64,000 nt of DNA from Erythrophleum ivorense (GCA_026724425.1 JAIUCV010000005.1:32833784-32897783); one strand, 5' to 3'; numbered from the stretch's first letter, positions 37,192 to 50,862 are shown. Notes: a model not told the origin generated them from the sequence alone. Program-made: numbers and translations.

Positions 37192-40100
37192 TCCAAACAA
37201 AGAATGCAAGCTTCTTCATGCTCTTTATGGTCTTAAGTAAGCTCCTTGGGCTTGGTTTGCTAAATTTAGTTGTATTATCTGTTAGCTTGACTTCTTCTTC
37301 AATCCTTATGATTTTGCGCTCTTTATTCATAAGACTAATCATAAAACTATTTTGCTGCTCCTATATATTGATGATACAATTATCATAAAAAAGAGTCTAT
37401 GTAATAACCAGTATTTTTATACTAGGTTAGACTCTAAGATAAGTTTATGAGAAGTGATGAGAGAAAATAAAAGTCCAATTAGATGAGAAAAGAGCCTTTA
37501 GAAATGGTTGAAATCCAATTCAGGGGTAATGCAAAAGAGTTCTCGTAGTACAATAGAGAAAAAATAGGAGTTTAAATATTTAGTAGCATATTAATAGAGT
37601 AAGATATTTTCCATCATTATATGACTAAATAAGGTTACTTGATCTACCATAAGAAAGTTAAATAATATATAAAATAGAGTGACCTAAAAAAAGCAACGTT
37701 AAAAAGTAGAATAAATGAAAAATGACTATAGGGATAAAAGTCAATCTAACTGTAAAGCAAGAAAAAAAAAGATTTAGATAACATGAGATTTAACATGAGA
37801 AATAGATATCCTTCATCATGATATGATAAAATATGGTTAGCATATTAACAAGATGAAGTCACTTCAGTTAAATCCCTGACGATGTCTAAATTAGAATTCC
37901 CGGGTAACAATATTTTAGACTAAACTTTTTCAAATTCTTTTAAGTCCTTAGAACCTCTAAGAAAATATTTTTAATAAAGAAGAGAGTGTCAATTTAATAT
38001 GAAATAGTTAGTTTTTGAAAACAATGAAAAATGAGTTCAAGTGGAGGAATTAAAGCAAAGGGATGTAATGGTCATTTTCAAATTTGTTAAAAATATCTTA
38101 TATTCTTCCTTTAAGCATGAGGCCTCTCCTTCTCCTCCATGTAACCACCCTTTTTCAACTCTAATATTTAGCCATGGTGGCATGAGAAGGGGAAGAGAGA
38201 AAGAAAAGGAAGGAAAAATAAGTAAGGAATTATGTAAAATTTCATCATGTACTAGTTAAGAAACCTTTTCCTCTTTTAATGCTCTTTTGAATGGTGATTT
38301 TAGTTTCTTGAAAAGGTGAAATTTATGGCTACACCTAAGGCAAAAGAGGCTATTTGAGGAAGCCAAATATACTACAAGAAACTACAACTAAGGATCTTCT
38401 AACAAGGTATGATTTAGTTAGAGAAAATTGTTATTCTTGGAAAACCAAACTCCTTGTGGTTTAACCTAGAGAGAGAAGGGTTTGAAAGGAAAACTTGGAT
38501 AAGAGGAAAACTTGATGGAAACAAGGGTTTGAAAGGATGAGGAGTAAAATTATGCAAAGAAAATCACATAGGAAGCTATAGAACTTAAGTTAGTATTACC
38601 TAGGGTTTTAGATGAGCCATGGAAGTTTTAAAATCCTAAAAAGATGACCTAAACCCTCTAATGCCATAACTGAACTAGCAATGAATCAAGGATATCCTAA
38701 AGTCTCTAAATTTCCTATTAAGCAATAAAAAATTCTAAGGTTAAGGCAAGGCCATGTTGTCTCGGCCATGAAAGCAAAAGAGTATTTAAGAAGTTTGTTT
38801 AATTGATTCTAAGGTTTTAGATGACTTAGATATGAAATAAGAATACTAATGGAAATAATGGAATGAATTTAGAAACCATATTTTTATAAGTGACAAGTTA
38901 GTGTTCAAGAATGCCTAAATGGTTAATATACTCTATACATATGTTAAGCATGCTTGTGATAACCTTAATGAGTCCTATTGGAGTTATATAACTCATGCAT
39001 TATGAGATCTTAAGGTATAGAAGTTGAATTTTGAAAGTTAATTGTTAAGGCATTCAAAATAACCTAAGTTATACTTTAGGCTCTAATATGAATATGTAAT
39101 GATAAAATGAGATGGATTAAGTTCTAATAAGTTACTTTGTATCTTAATTGATGTGTTTGGTCAAGCTTGAGTGATCACTTCCTCACGGAGGAAAACAATA
39201 GAAAAGGGAAAGAACAAGTGAACTAGAGTGGGGTTAAGATTCCTAACTTTAAAAGATAGCTTACTCTTCCTTCCTTGTATGCATTTGGATGCATTGTGTG
39301 TATTGGTTGCTTTATGATTGATTAAGTTTATGTTTGAATTGGCCTTTCAGCATGAGTTTTATCCATATATAAGTTATGTTTTTGGCTCATAGCTAGAATG
39401 GTAAGGAATCAAGCATAGTAATTCTTCTCTAGATTAAATATGAGCCTAGCTAGTATGTTTTTATGTTATGACTGGATGAGTTTAAAAGTTTCATGTCAAT
39501 TCCATGTTTAAGTTGTTTTATATGCATACGATCCATGCATGCTTCGATTTCATCTTTGAATCATCTATTGTGTGCATTTGATTGGATTAAGTGTTGCTAT
39601 TGAGATTCTTCCTAGAATCTCACCCATTTATCTCCTACTAATCATATCAAGTGAACCTAGTTAGGAGAAGGAGAAAGGAAAAGAGACAATGACTTGAAGC
39701 AAGTAATAGCTAGGTTTCCTAGGATGTAGATATTCTTTTGATGTGTATTGTATATATATTTTTTTGATGTATACTATGATGAAAAAGTAATAGTAATCCA
39801 TGCATAAGTAATAGACACAAATGTATGTCAACTTGATGTAAATATATACCATGGGAACATGTTTTAGTGTATGATATATTCTTGGTCCTTTATGCTTACT
39901 CACAAATGAGATGGTGGATTTTAGATGCTAGGCAACTTTCATATGTTGAACCCTTTGTAGATGATTTATTTATGGATTGAAAGTTGCTCATGTCAAGAAG
40001 TTGCATGTTAAAGCCCAATTAGGCCACTTTGGAACCAAACTTTAGTCTAAATGAGTCATAAAATATAATTTTACCCTTAATAGCCTAAATGATTAAGTTT

Positions 40101-41665
40101 AGGGCTGAAATTTGGTGAACATTTAGAACTTTCTATATAGCCAAAGTTTGTAATTTTTGGAGTTCTATAAAATATTTGATGAATATCCAAAATTGGTCCC
40201 AAAAAGCTATCATGACATAGTTATTGTTCATACTAGTATAGCTTTGATTTTTGTGTTCTTTGTGAAACCAAATGGATTCATTTTAACTTAAAATTTTTAT
40301 AGTAGAAAGTTCAAATCATAAGCTTTCCATGGATACTGAATTTGCATTAATCAGAGTTGTTAGCCCAAGTTATGAATTTTTGAAAAATTGGCTACAATAG
40401 GTGACTATGGTCTAGTATGCCCATTTGGTTCTTTTATATGTATGGAATTTATATACATATTCAAATGGATGAAAACTTATATGTGTATGAAAGTTATAAA
40501 TTAAAATGAGAAAGAATACCATTGTTAGGCATCAGAGGTCCATTTGAGACATTCAATAACAAAAGTTTTGCTACCTAAGAGTTTGTCATATATATTTTCT
40601 TATAAATTGACATTAAATTGTATGGAATAAGTGAGGTATAGTAAGTTTCCACAATCTAACATGAATTATAGACTTCAAACATCTTCTTAGTCATAATTTT
40701 GAAATAAAGGATTTTGGTGGTTTTAACCATTTCTTGGACCTTGAAGGGCTCTCTTTTGATGATGGTTTATCTTTTTCTTAAGCTAAGTATGCTTTTAATT
40801 TACTTTCTTGGGCTCATCTATTTGATAGTAAGACTAAATCTACTCCTCTTGAACCCAACATCAAGTTCACTGCTCAAGACAACACCTCACTAGACAATTC
40901 TACACTCTATCATTAATTAGCTGGTAGCCTCATCTATCTCACTAGTACCCATATAGGGCAAATGTCTCCCTTATCTCTAAATGGGTTTGGCTCAATATTC
41001 TTAAAGATATCATTTAGCTACTAATCTAGCTTTGTATCTCTCTATCAAGCCATCTGCTTTATGCCCTATGTAGTTCACATAGTTAATTTATGGCAGCACC
41101 TCATACCATCCACCATGCAATTATCCTATGCATCCTTCAATATGTTAAAGGCACCTTGTTCCTTGTTCTTCATTTTTCTGCTAGTTTTTTCCTTACTTTA
41201 CAAGCCTATTACGATGTTAATTGATTGGGGTGGTAATCCTACTTAACTGTATTTTTCTTTGTGACACTCTTGTCTCCTGATGTAACAAGAAACAAACACT
41301 AACAACTCATTCTAGTACTAAATCTAAATATTGTGCTCTTGCAAATACCACTTTTGAGATTCTTTAGCTTCAGTAATTACTTGCTGATTTAGGCGCCCAT
41401 TTACATACCTTACCTACTAAACTTTATCATGACAATTGCAAAGCCATTTAGGTTGCTCACAATGATGTTCTTCATGAGCATACCAAACATATTGAAAATT
41501 ATTGTCATTTTATTTGACAATATGTTATTGGTGAGGCTCTTTGTATGCTTCTTATTGGTACCTTAGACCAACTAACTAACTAATTAATTAACCAAATCTT
41601 ATACTCCAAGCCATTTACAAACTTTGGTGAACAAACTCAAACTAGTCTCCTCTTTACCATCTTGA
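37192..41665 (+). pseudogene. Second copia element: RT and RNase H remnant, split by LTR-3
   Basis: Part 1 (37192-37399) reads LLHALYGLK, APWAWFAKFS, YDFALFIHKTN and LLLLYIDDTIII, the copia RT palm with YIDD for YVDD. LTR-3 interrupts just after. Part 2 from 40659 continues in order: IIDFKHLLSHNFEIKDFGG, HFLDLEGLSFDDGLSFS, AKYAFNLLSWAHLFDSKTKS, TPLEPNIKFTAQDNTSLDN, LAGSLIYLTSTH, then RNase H (STKSKYCALANTT, LLADLGAHLHTL, HNDVLHEHTKHIE near 41470). It carries several stops and frameshifts. The gag and integrase parts are missing to the left, replaced by LTR-like sequence at 35151-37189. Confidence 0.85.
37400..40653 (+). mobile_element. Solo LTR, copy 3 (LTR-3), inside a copia RT
   Basis: It starts TGTAATAACCAG and ends AAGTTTCCACA, flanked by GTCTA (37395-37399) and ATCTA (40654-40658). 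It is 3254 bp with no coding content, same family and orientation as LTR-1, -2 and -4. Shared phrases near the 3' end include GACCATTTGGTTC-type sequence and GTTATGAATTTTTGAAAA. It has no clear minisatellite. Removing it reconnects the copia RT in the expected order. Confidence 0.78.
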
Positions 41666-41678
41666 GTTTAAAGGAGGG

Positions 41679-41900
41679 TGTTAATGTATTTATTGTAAAC
41701 TTCCTAATTTTATGTTTTTTCTTTGTTAACTTAGATTAACCCTTGATTCTAGATTAATTAGGTTGATTTATTGTATTTCCTTTTTTGTATTCAATCCCCT
41801 ATATATATATATAGAGACCTATATGGCCTCAATGAAGATACATATACAATTTTATAGAGAATTCTCTCTCTTTTGTCTCTTTTTATTGAAGTTAATAGTA
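41679..41900 (+). repeat. 3' LTR of the plus-strand copia remnant (right end approximate)
   Basis: It begins TGTTAATGTATTTATTG directly after the polypurine tract AAAGGAGGG (41670-41678), the normal layout at a copia 3' LTR. It contains a TATA-like CTATATATATATATAGAG near 41800. The right edge is not defined: no terminal CA with a recognisable target duplication was found. Confidence 0.65.
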
Positions 41901-42844
41901 AGAAAAGGATTGTAATCACATTATTTAGTACATTATATTTGGGGTGAAAATGAAAATGTTGAGTCATTGGGAAGTTTTGAGAAATTGATTCCTCGTGTAA
42001 AATTAGCTGATGGAGACTTGAGAGCAACATTGTGTAATTATGATTTTTGAAGTTACTTTGCAATTTTGAAATAATAAGAAAAGATATTTTGGTAGCTTTA
42101 CATAATCAAAATTTTTAAATTTAAACAAGGAGAGGAATATCGTAAAACTAATATATTAGGAGGTTGATTGTGTGTTTTTTTTAATTGAAAGATATTATAA
42201 TTGAAAACAGATAATTATATTCCTCCTAATAAATTATAATAAACAAATATTCTAGCCTATGGTTAGTTAATAAAAAACTTGTGCAATTACAACCTTCTGA
42301 ATTTTAACATTTCCAATCACAAATGCAGATCTTATGATGGTTACAATCAAGCATAGATATCATGAATTTCATCTACATATAATCTTTAATCACGAATAGT
42401 GCGATAAATTACAATAAAAAAGTAACAAATTAATTTTATAATGAAGTTTGTTTGTTTCTAATTTTATTTTTTTATTAACATTTTTTCATCTTTATAAGCT
42501 GAATATGTTATTTTTAAATAAACCCAAATGAGAAATAAGATATTGGAGAAAATTAAATTTTTTGTTTTGATCATTTATAGTAGGACGTTTTGCATCAGAA
42601 AAAAACACCTAACATCTTAATATTTCAAAATAACTATAATAAAAATAAAAATGGTATTTATCTTCCACTGTACGAGCCCCTGAATCATTGTTTAGATAAG
42701 TAAGTTGACATGTAAGTGAAGGTAGCCCCAAAGAAAATAATGCAAGAAATACCTTTTTTTTTTTTCTTTTAGGCCCACATCATTTCTCCGCAATTATAAT
42801 AAAATTTTAAATCATTTATAATGTCTCTTTCTAAAGCCAAGGAG
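41901..42844. other. AT-rich spacer, no gene
   Basis: The stretch AATTGAAAGATATTATAATT near 42183 is the inverse of AATTATAATATCTTTCAA in the duplicated block at 33282, so both may derive from one dispersed repeat. No coding signal. Confidence 0.35.
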
Positions 42845-44012
42845 TGATTAGTCCCAATTTTTATACATATTTGTATACATTTTTATGAGACTTATCATCG
42901 AAATTTTGCGGTTATGTTGCTTATTTATAAATCATTTTATAAATATTAGTTGATTCTGTGTCTAGTGAGTTTTAGTTTTCATTTCATTAGTTACTAGTTA
43001 ATTCTTGTTTTGGTTTAACGTTAAGTTATGTTTTGGTTTTCTAATTATGTCTTAGGTTTTCTGATATTTGTTATTTGGTTTTAAATAGTGATTAGATGTA
43101 TTTTAAGTGTTTTGTAGGGCTAGGAGTGTGAAGGAACGGAATCCAAACGGTCCAGAGCACGAAAAGAAGAAGACTAAAAAGTAGTCCTGAAAAGAAGGGC
43201 CAAGGCCTTGAATTTAGGAAATCCAAATAGTGAATTTGAATTCTCCTTGTTTTGATTGGTATTTTTCTATTTTAAATAGGATTCTTTTTCAAAAACTCCC
43301 TATTTTTTAAGATTTTTGAAAATTTTGAGCTAAATTGAGGCTGACCTTTTCTTTTTATTTTCTATTTCTTGTTGATTGTCAACCATCAATGATGAGATTA
43401 TATTGCTGTATTATAGTAAGATTTTTAAGAAGCTTATTTGAATGTTGTTAGTTAATTATGTTAACTGATAATGTTTATTTTTCTTTATTTCCTGAACCAA
43501 CTTGAGCACTAAGCCATAAGGATGTTTAGTTTCTTGTTTTAGTTAGTTTATGCGATTTGGATTGTCTGATTAATTTTGAACCTATGACTCTAGAACTGAT
43601 TTGATATTTCCTTGAGGTGAAATCTAGGTTGTGTATGACCTATGGATAAGATTTAGGCATTCTTTAATATGTTATGCCTTATTTGCTTGATTGTTTCTAA
43701 GTTTATCACCTGAACTATTTTGTCCTTAGCTTGAAAAACTAAGTTTTTACCTTTTTCAAGAGAATCTTGTTGAATATGTATTTTGTTTGAAAAGGAATTG
43801 TTGGCTAAGTGAGGTAAAAGAGGGTAAATGTTGAAAATTAGTATAATACAAATTGTGAGTATTTGCTATTTTTAAGTGAGACATGCAAATCTAAAAGAGG
43901 AGAAATAGCAATTATATATAGTTTGATTCTTTTGCCCTGAGAGACATGCAAATTAGATGACAGGGAAAAGCATTAAAAAAAACATGAGGAGAAAGAAAAG
44001 AAAAGGAAATAA
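42845..44012 (+). repeat. Athila/Tat-like LTR retrotransposon sequence, left part
   Basis: TGATTAGTCCCAATTTTTAT followed by TTTTATGAGACTTATCAT resembles the sequence at 58210 (AGGTCCCAAATATATA, TTTTATGGGACTTATCAT). Both continue to a GTAGGGCTAG motif (43125; 58410). The region ends in a GA-rich tract that continues on the other side of the CACTA element (57622). The layout resembles non-coding parts of Athila/Tat elements. No coding region remains; the assignment is by resemblance only. Confidence 0.45.
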
Positions 44013-44039
44013 CACTACAAAAAATCAGGATTTTTCTCA

Positions 44040-44900
44040 TGGAATTTGTGTAGTGAGAAATTCCCATAAAAATTCTTGTAAATTTTGTTAGAGTTTATAA
44101 GTTTTTCACAATTCTCACGATGAATTTTTATGGCTTTTTTTTCTGTGAGAAATTTTTGAGAAAATTTTAAGAGAAATATCGTGACAAAAGTGGCATAGTA
44201 TGATGAGAATGAGACGCTAACAATTCTTGCAGACTTTTTTTGTGAGAAAAAATTACAAATATTTTTTTAATTCTCACAAAAAATGCCATAAGAATTGTAA
44301 AGAGATAAAACCTTTTTTTTTACTATTCTCATAGTAAAATACTATAAGAAAAGAAAAATATAAGAATAGAAAAAATTTAAAATTTAAAATTTTTTCTATT
44401 CTTATAGTATTTTATCATGAGAATAGTAAAAAAAATTTCTTAAGACGCAACATGTGTTTTAATTCTTATGATATTTTACCATGAGAATTCAAAAAAAAAA
44501 TTATAATTTTTATTCTCACAATATTTAATAAAAATACTAACATTTTTTTGTTCTCACAAAATTTTACTATGAGAATTGAGAAAAAATAAAAGGAATTCAA
44601 ATTTTTTTTTATTTTCACAATAGTTTACTATAAGAATTTCAAAAAATTTTACAAAATTTAAAAGGAAAAATGTGTTTTAATTCTCACCATATTTTATTGT
44701 AAGATAAAAAATGTTGTAATTTTTTTATTCTTACATAATTTTGTTGTGAGAATTGAAAAAAAAAATAAAAAAAAATTCCTTCTCATGATAATTTACCATG
44801 AGAATTTCAAAAATTTTTACAAAATTTAAGAGAAAAGATGTCTTTTAATTCTCATAATAAATTATTGTAAGAATTAAAAAAAATGTAATTTTTTCTTTTT
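44040..44900. repeat. CACTA left subterminal repeat array
   Basis: About twelve palindrome-like units of the form TTCTCAyrrTAATTTACyATGAGAA, spaced roughly 60-80 bp, for example TTCTCATGATAATTTACCAT near 44771 and TTCTTATGATATTTTACCAT near 44462. Such inverted motifs bind the CACTA transposase in known elements. Matching units occur at 48880-49128 and 57303-57621. Confidence 0.85.
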
Positions 44901-45988
44901 CTTTTTCTCTCTTTTCTTCTTTTTCATCGAGGCCCTATTGTTCTTGTTGTTGCGTGTCTCTCCTCTTCATCCAAAATGTTGTTGCTCATGGTGCTCTATC
45001 TAGCCATGCATTCATCCTCTTCCATCCATGCTTTGTCGCCAACAACTTATCCTAGCTATCATCTTGAGTTTTGGTGTCTTCTTACCATGGTGTGCTCCAT
45101 CTCTTTTTTTTCCCCCCTTTCTTCCTCTTATTTTCAGTTTGCTTCATCTTTTCTCCCATCTTTATTGTATTTTTGGTCCATCCCATATTCAATGGTGGCC
45201 TAATCTATTGCACTTCCTCCTCCCTCCATTAATGGCTGAAGGTGAGCTTCAAATTTGGGGTTCTCCAAATTGGGTCTCAAAGTTTCAAATCCTTACCTTC
45301 TCCTCCCTCCATTAAGTTGACAAATGAATGGTAATACTTTCAAATCCATCTTGAATTTTTAGATTTCATTATAGGGCTTTTTTTCTCTAGAATTTTTGTT
45401 TCACTATGTGTTTCCTTTAAAATCCACTTAACTATAATGTTAAGATAAAAGGAAAGGTATTGCTCTTTAGTTTAGATTTGCATATGCCTAATGCAAGGAC
45501 TAGTATTTTGCTAAACTTCTTAAAACCTAAGTAGAATTAGTTTGCATTTAGTAGTTTAATATAATGCTTAATATAGGTGCAAATACATTTCAAGTATGAC
45601 TTGCTCTTTAGAACCATTATGCATTAATTGTTAATGATCTTTATAAATCAAATAAATATTTAAGATTGACCCAAGTTAGGTTGCATTCAGTCTTATAACA
45701 TCATAATAAGGATAAATTATAGTTTAATCTTATGTAATTTGATTTTCAATCAATTGGTCAATATGCATTTTAAAGTGTTCTTTTTGGTAAAACATGAGGC
45801 CTAAGCTAGAAAGAGAACAAGGAAGACACTTCAAGGAAGGGTATATCACATTCCAAAGCATCATCCATAAGGACTATACTAAGACTCTAAAGCACATATA
45901 ATGCCAAATGATTTAGTTAGGAACTCTTGTTATTTTTTAATAATTAATTTTTACATAATGATCACATGAATATTAAAACAATGAACAA

Positions 45989-46032
<44 letters not shown>

Positions 46033-46829
46033 GGTCAAACTATAAGGAAGTACATTTGTAATTTACCTTATATATAATTAAAACTGTGCCTTAAACTATG
46101 ATGGTTATAAATTTTTATATACTATTCTAAATTTCTTTTTAAGGGAACTCCTTGTATATAGGCAAGCAACCAAGCAATGCTAAAGTGGAGCAAATCCTTA
46201 CCTCCGCCTCCCTCTATTAAGTTGACTACTTTCTAATCAAGTTGATTTTTAGTATTTAATTGTTTATGGACTTTCTTGTGTGCATCTATTTATGTTCCAC
46301 CCCTTTTATGGAGGTTTAGATGTTTAAGCAAGTTTAAATATGTATTTGAAACTTGCTTAGAGTGTTTAAAAGAATTTAAGAGGTGTATATTAGATTTTGC
46401 CCACTTGGTGACTTTTAGAAGTGAATTTTTACTGTCATGAGGTAGTTACTATCTTGCTCTATGTTGCTATGTTTTAAGAGCTATTTTGCTTAGAGTTTAG
46501 GGTAATTTAGTAGTTTAACACTATTACCAGCAATTAGGAAAAGTAAGGGGAAGTTTTGACTTCAATTTTGATAAGTTAGGAGAGTCAAATTTTCACTTTT
46601 TAGTGTTTTGGAAGTAGAATTTTTGTTATGGGACTATCATGCTTTTCTTTTGGCTTTTAGTCACTATTCTAGTAGGTATTTCATGGTTGAATTGTGTATT
46701 CAAGAATGGTTAACATACTTAATTAGGTATTTAATACATATTGGAAGTAATTTGGGAACTTATGGACTTGCGAAATGGATTTTTAATTGCATTATACTCA
46801 CTTGAAACTTTATTTTTTTTGTTGATTTG
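44901..46829. other. CACTA interior, left: no transposase recognised
   Basis: It begins with a CT-rich block (44890-45310) in which overlapping frames at 44976-45203 and 45028-45315 show no domain. A (TTA)14 microsatellite occupies 45991-46032. The frame at 46608-46805 is unassigned. This could be a captured leader or decayed transposase sequence; nothing decisive. Confidence 0.4.
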
Positions 46830-48665
46830 CTATTATTGTTATCATAATTGGTAGGGACAGTTTTGGTTGAATTTTAATGCAGCTTATAAGCTCTAATTAT
46901 GAAGTTAGGTACTTAACATAATTGGTACAAGTAACATAATAGGTACAAATTTTAGCTTAAAATCATAAAGAAATGATGATGTTTATGTCTAATTTGGTAG
47001 CTTTGAAAAGTGTGGAATTTTCAAATTTTACTATCATAGCTATCATGGTGCAAAATTTTTTGATTTTAGGCTACATTATGCTCACATGAAACTCCATTTT
47101 GCTATCAATTCACTATTACTACTATGATGGTTGGTCCAATTTGGTAGCTTTAAAGTATGTGAAATTTTTTTATTTTACTATCATGGTTGTCATGGTGTAA
47201 AATTTTTGTATTTTAGGTTGCATTATGCTAACTTGAAGCTCCATTTTGATATCAATTTGCTATTACCACTGTCATAATTGGTAGGAACTGTTTGGGCTAA
47301 ATTTTAATGTGGCTTATGAACCCCAATTGTGAAGTTAGGTACTTAAGATAGTAGGTACAAGTCCTAACTTAAAACCATAGGAATGATGATGTTTAAGTCC
47401 AATTTGGTAGCTTTAAACTATGTGAAAATTTTTAATTTTACTATCATGGCTATCATGGTGCAAAATTTTCTGATTTTAAGTTACATTGTGTTCACTTGAA
47501 AGTCCATTTTGCTATCAATTTGTAGTTACTGCTATCACGGCTAGTCTAATTTGGTAGTTTTAAAGTGTGTGAAATTTTTTGATTTTATTATCACGGTTGT
47601 CATGGTGTAAACTTTTCAGATATTGGATTGCATTGTGCTCACTTGAAACTACACTTTGCTATCAATTTGCTATTACTGTAGTCATGGCTGATAGGGACTA
47701 TTTCAGCTAAATTTTAATGTGGTTTATAAGCTCTAATTGTGAAGTTAGATACTTAAGATAATAGCTATAAGTCCTAGCTTGAAACTATAAAGAAATGATG
47801 ATGTTTATGTCCAATTTTGTAGTTTTAAATTGTGTGAAATTTTCTACTTTTACTATCATAATTGTCATGGTGCAAAATTTTTTGATTTTAGGTTGCATTA
47901 TGCTTACTCAAAGCTCCATTTTGCTATCAATTCATTGTTATTGCTATTATGGCTAGTAGGTACTATTTTGTTTAATTTTAATGTGGCTTATAAACTCTAA
48001 TTATGAAGTTGCATACTTAAGATAGGAGGCATACGTCCTAACTTGAAACCATGAAGAAATGATAATGTTTAGGTCTAACTTATAGCTTTAAACCATATGA
48101 AATTTTCTTATTTTACTATCTTGGCTGTCAGAGTGCAAAATTTTTAGATTTTAGGTTGCATTTTACTCACTTAAAACTCCATTTGCTGCCAATTTACTAT
48201 TACTGTTGTCATGGTTGGTAAGGACTATTTCAGTTGAATTTTAATGTACTTTATGAGCTCTAATTGTGAAGTTAGGTACTTAAGATAGTAGGTATAACTC
48301 CTGGCTTGAAACCAAGGAGAAATGATGATGTTTAGTCTAATTTGGTAACTTTAAACCATATGAAATTTTCTAATTTTACTATAATGGTTGTTAGGGTGCA
48401 AATTTTTGGATTTTAGGTTGCATTGTCCTCATTTAAAAGTATATTTTGTTGTCAATTTGTTGTTCCTTCTGTTATGGTTGGTAGGGACTATTTTGGGCAA
48501 ATTTTAATATGGCTTAAAAGCTTTAATTTGAAGTTAGATACTTAAGATAATAAGTATAAGTCTTAACTTGAAACAATGAAGAAGTGATGATATTTAAGTC
48601 TAATTTAGTAGCTTTAAAAGTGTGTGAAATTTTTTGATTTTATTGTCATGGTTATCATGGTGCAA
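46830..48665. repeat. Tandem array of ~263-bp units with alternating short units, inside CACTA
   Basis: The landmark GTGCAAAATTTT (variants) before GATTTTAGGTTGCATT falls at about 47048, 47197, 47458, 47606, 47870, 48134, 48395 and 48660. Intervals are therefore about 149, 261, 148, 264, 264, 261 and 265 bp. Full units carry GGTAGGGACTATTTTGG, GAAGTTAGGTACTTAAGAT and GAAATGATGATGTTTA; short units lack this middle. The first four form a dimeric 410-bp higher-order repeat. Confidence 0.88.
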
Positions 48666-49120
48666 AAGTAAGATGTTTAATGTGTAAATTTTGTTTTTAA
48701 GGTGTAAGGGCTGATGTGTGGTGATGAGTAAGTTCCTATAGGAGTTTAAAACATGTTTAAGGTGTTTTATATCAATGGAAGTGGAAATAAAGTGTTTCTT
48801 TTAGCCAACTATCCATACCCATTTTTCTATAGATTTGTCATAAGCTAAATGCATTATAAATAACAAGATATTTGTAACATTCTCATGGAATTTTTCCATA
48901 AGAATGCTACAAATTAAAAAAAAAATATGTGTTCTTACATAATTCTTATGGAAATTTTCCCTGAGAAAGTTGCAAATTTGAAATCTTTCTATGTTCTTAT
49001 GGTATTTTACTGTGAGAACACAAAAAACAATTTAGTATCTTTTTGTGTTCTCATGATAAAAAATTGTAAGAATGTTGGAAAATTTTGCCAAATTCACAAT
49101 TTTTTTTTAAGATTCTCACA

Positions 49121-49128
49121 TAATTTAC
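49121..49128. other. hAT target site duplication, left copy
   Basis: TAATTTAC, identical to 57303-57310. It is the central 8 bases of a CACTA subterminal palindrome. Confidence 0.9.
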
Positions 49129-49299
49129 TAAGGTTATTCAATGGCCCATGGGTCTGAGGGCTCGATGTAACCTGGATCAATCGGGTTAGATCGAGCTAGG
49201 ATAAAAAACAAAAATGAACAAAATTTTTTTAAAAAACCAATATCTTATACTAGGTTGAGATAGGCAAAGGGCAAAATCTTCCAATAGGCTATGCCTGAC

Positions 49300-50862
49300 C
49301 CAACCCGGTATATGATTTTTTATTTTTAAAATAAGGATCTGATGATAAAAGCTTTCTTAATTTCTACCAAAGTAAAACCTCCAACCTCTCGTCTTTGACT
49401 CTTAGTTCCCTGCTTCTGTTACTACTACCCATCAGAGCCTTAGCCATGCACATATCAAAGCCTCATGTTGCAGAACACTGAGAAATCCACACCTCCAAAT
49501 TCCTTAGCCATGCACAGGCACGCATAGATAGCTAAAGCCCAAATGCACCCTATCACGCTAAAGCTTGTGATGGCTGTACACAAGCTTTGCTTCCACAACT
49601 CTCAAGGTCTTCCTTGATTGCCATTAGTGCCATCTTGCACCCTCCTGTCCCTTACTTTTACCAATGACCCAAACCCTCAAACATGCATAGGCAACCAAAC
49701 GCAAGTGTATCCACTAGTAAAGTCTAGTGAGTAGTGTGACGATGCAAATGGAAGAGGTAGGAAGGGGATGGTGACTTCGTTGGCTTCTCTTTTTCTAATT
49801 GAAGAGGCATAGAAGGCAATGGAGCTCAATTAAAAATGATCATCAAGAAGGAAAATGAGCTCAAACATCCCTAAGGTTTATTGCTAATGATAATAACCTC
49901 GTTTAGAATTAGAAGCTCTTGAAAAAGCTCGACAATGATATTATGGTTTGTACTCTGTAACCAAACTTTGAATGTAGTATGTACCTTTTTAAAGGGTTTT
50001 CTAATTTGAACTATTTCACTTCATTGAAGTTTCTAGAAAAGGAAGATTAAGCTAAGCTAGCCTCCAGCCTCAACAAAGCCCTTTATGCTTATTCAAAGAT
50101 ACTAGGTAACATTTCTTTTCACTTTGCTCTATTATTCTGCAGTTGGCATAGTGTTTTGACAAGTCTTGGACTTAATTGGATAAATAAGGTCTAAAAATTC
50201 AACATGTAGTAGTTGAATACAGGATTTTTAATAGAAAGGAAAATTTAAAAAAGAAGCTAAAGTGCTAGAGTCATAAGCCCATTGCCCACAAACTTGTAGA
50301 AAATGATCATGAAATAAGATGAAGGCTAACATAGACATCTAAATCTAATTACTATTTATAAATATATAAGAACTTATTTGGAAAAGAGAAATAATTATTA
50401 TATTTTAGTAATATTGAATCAATTATAATCAATTTAAAATTATAGTACGTATATAACTTTGAAGAAATAACAACAAATTATGAAAAGATGCTAATAATAC
50501 CAAATAAGGAGTATAACAAAAGTTTGGGGGGAAAAAGCCACCCTGATTCATTGTGAAACTTGCTTACACATTTTTTTATGTTGCTTAATAAGTAGATAGC
50601 TTATATATATATATATATATATAAGTGGTTGTTAAGAATATATAAACTCTAAAGGGACATCTATCATTGGTTGGAAATTAAATTTGAATAACTACTGTAG
50701 GGACAAAGGCACAAATGGTAGACTAGAGTGCTGAACAAATTGAAAGGTCAATTCCAATCCCAATTCTAACCTTAACCTTAACTTAGCAATACTCCCACCT
50801 AACAGTCTCCTACTTCAGATGTTGTTACTATTGCAGCCTTTGCTATTACACCTTCTACAAAT
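49300..50862 (+). other. hAT leader region
   Basis: Less AT-rich sequence from 49370 to 49770 contains CTCTCGTCTTTGACTC and a repeated phrase CCTTAGCCATGCACA (49439, 49504). It is likely the untranslated first exon or promoter region of the transposase. A (TA)n run lies at 50600-50624. No domain was seen in frame. Confidence 0.45.

Noticed and set aside
44040..44900. Regularly spaced repeats as a CRISPR-like array
   Set aside because: Units are palindromic, degenerate and flanked by CACTA termini in plant DNA; they are transposon subterminal repeats.
44976..45315. Two overlapping open frames as a possible CACTA gene
   Set aside because: They are offset frames of one CT-rich stretch, with no similarity I recognise to CACTA transposases.
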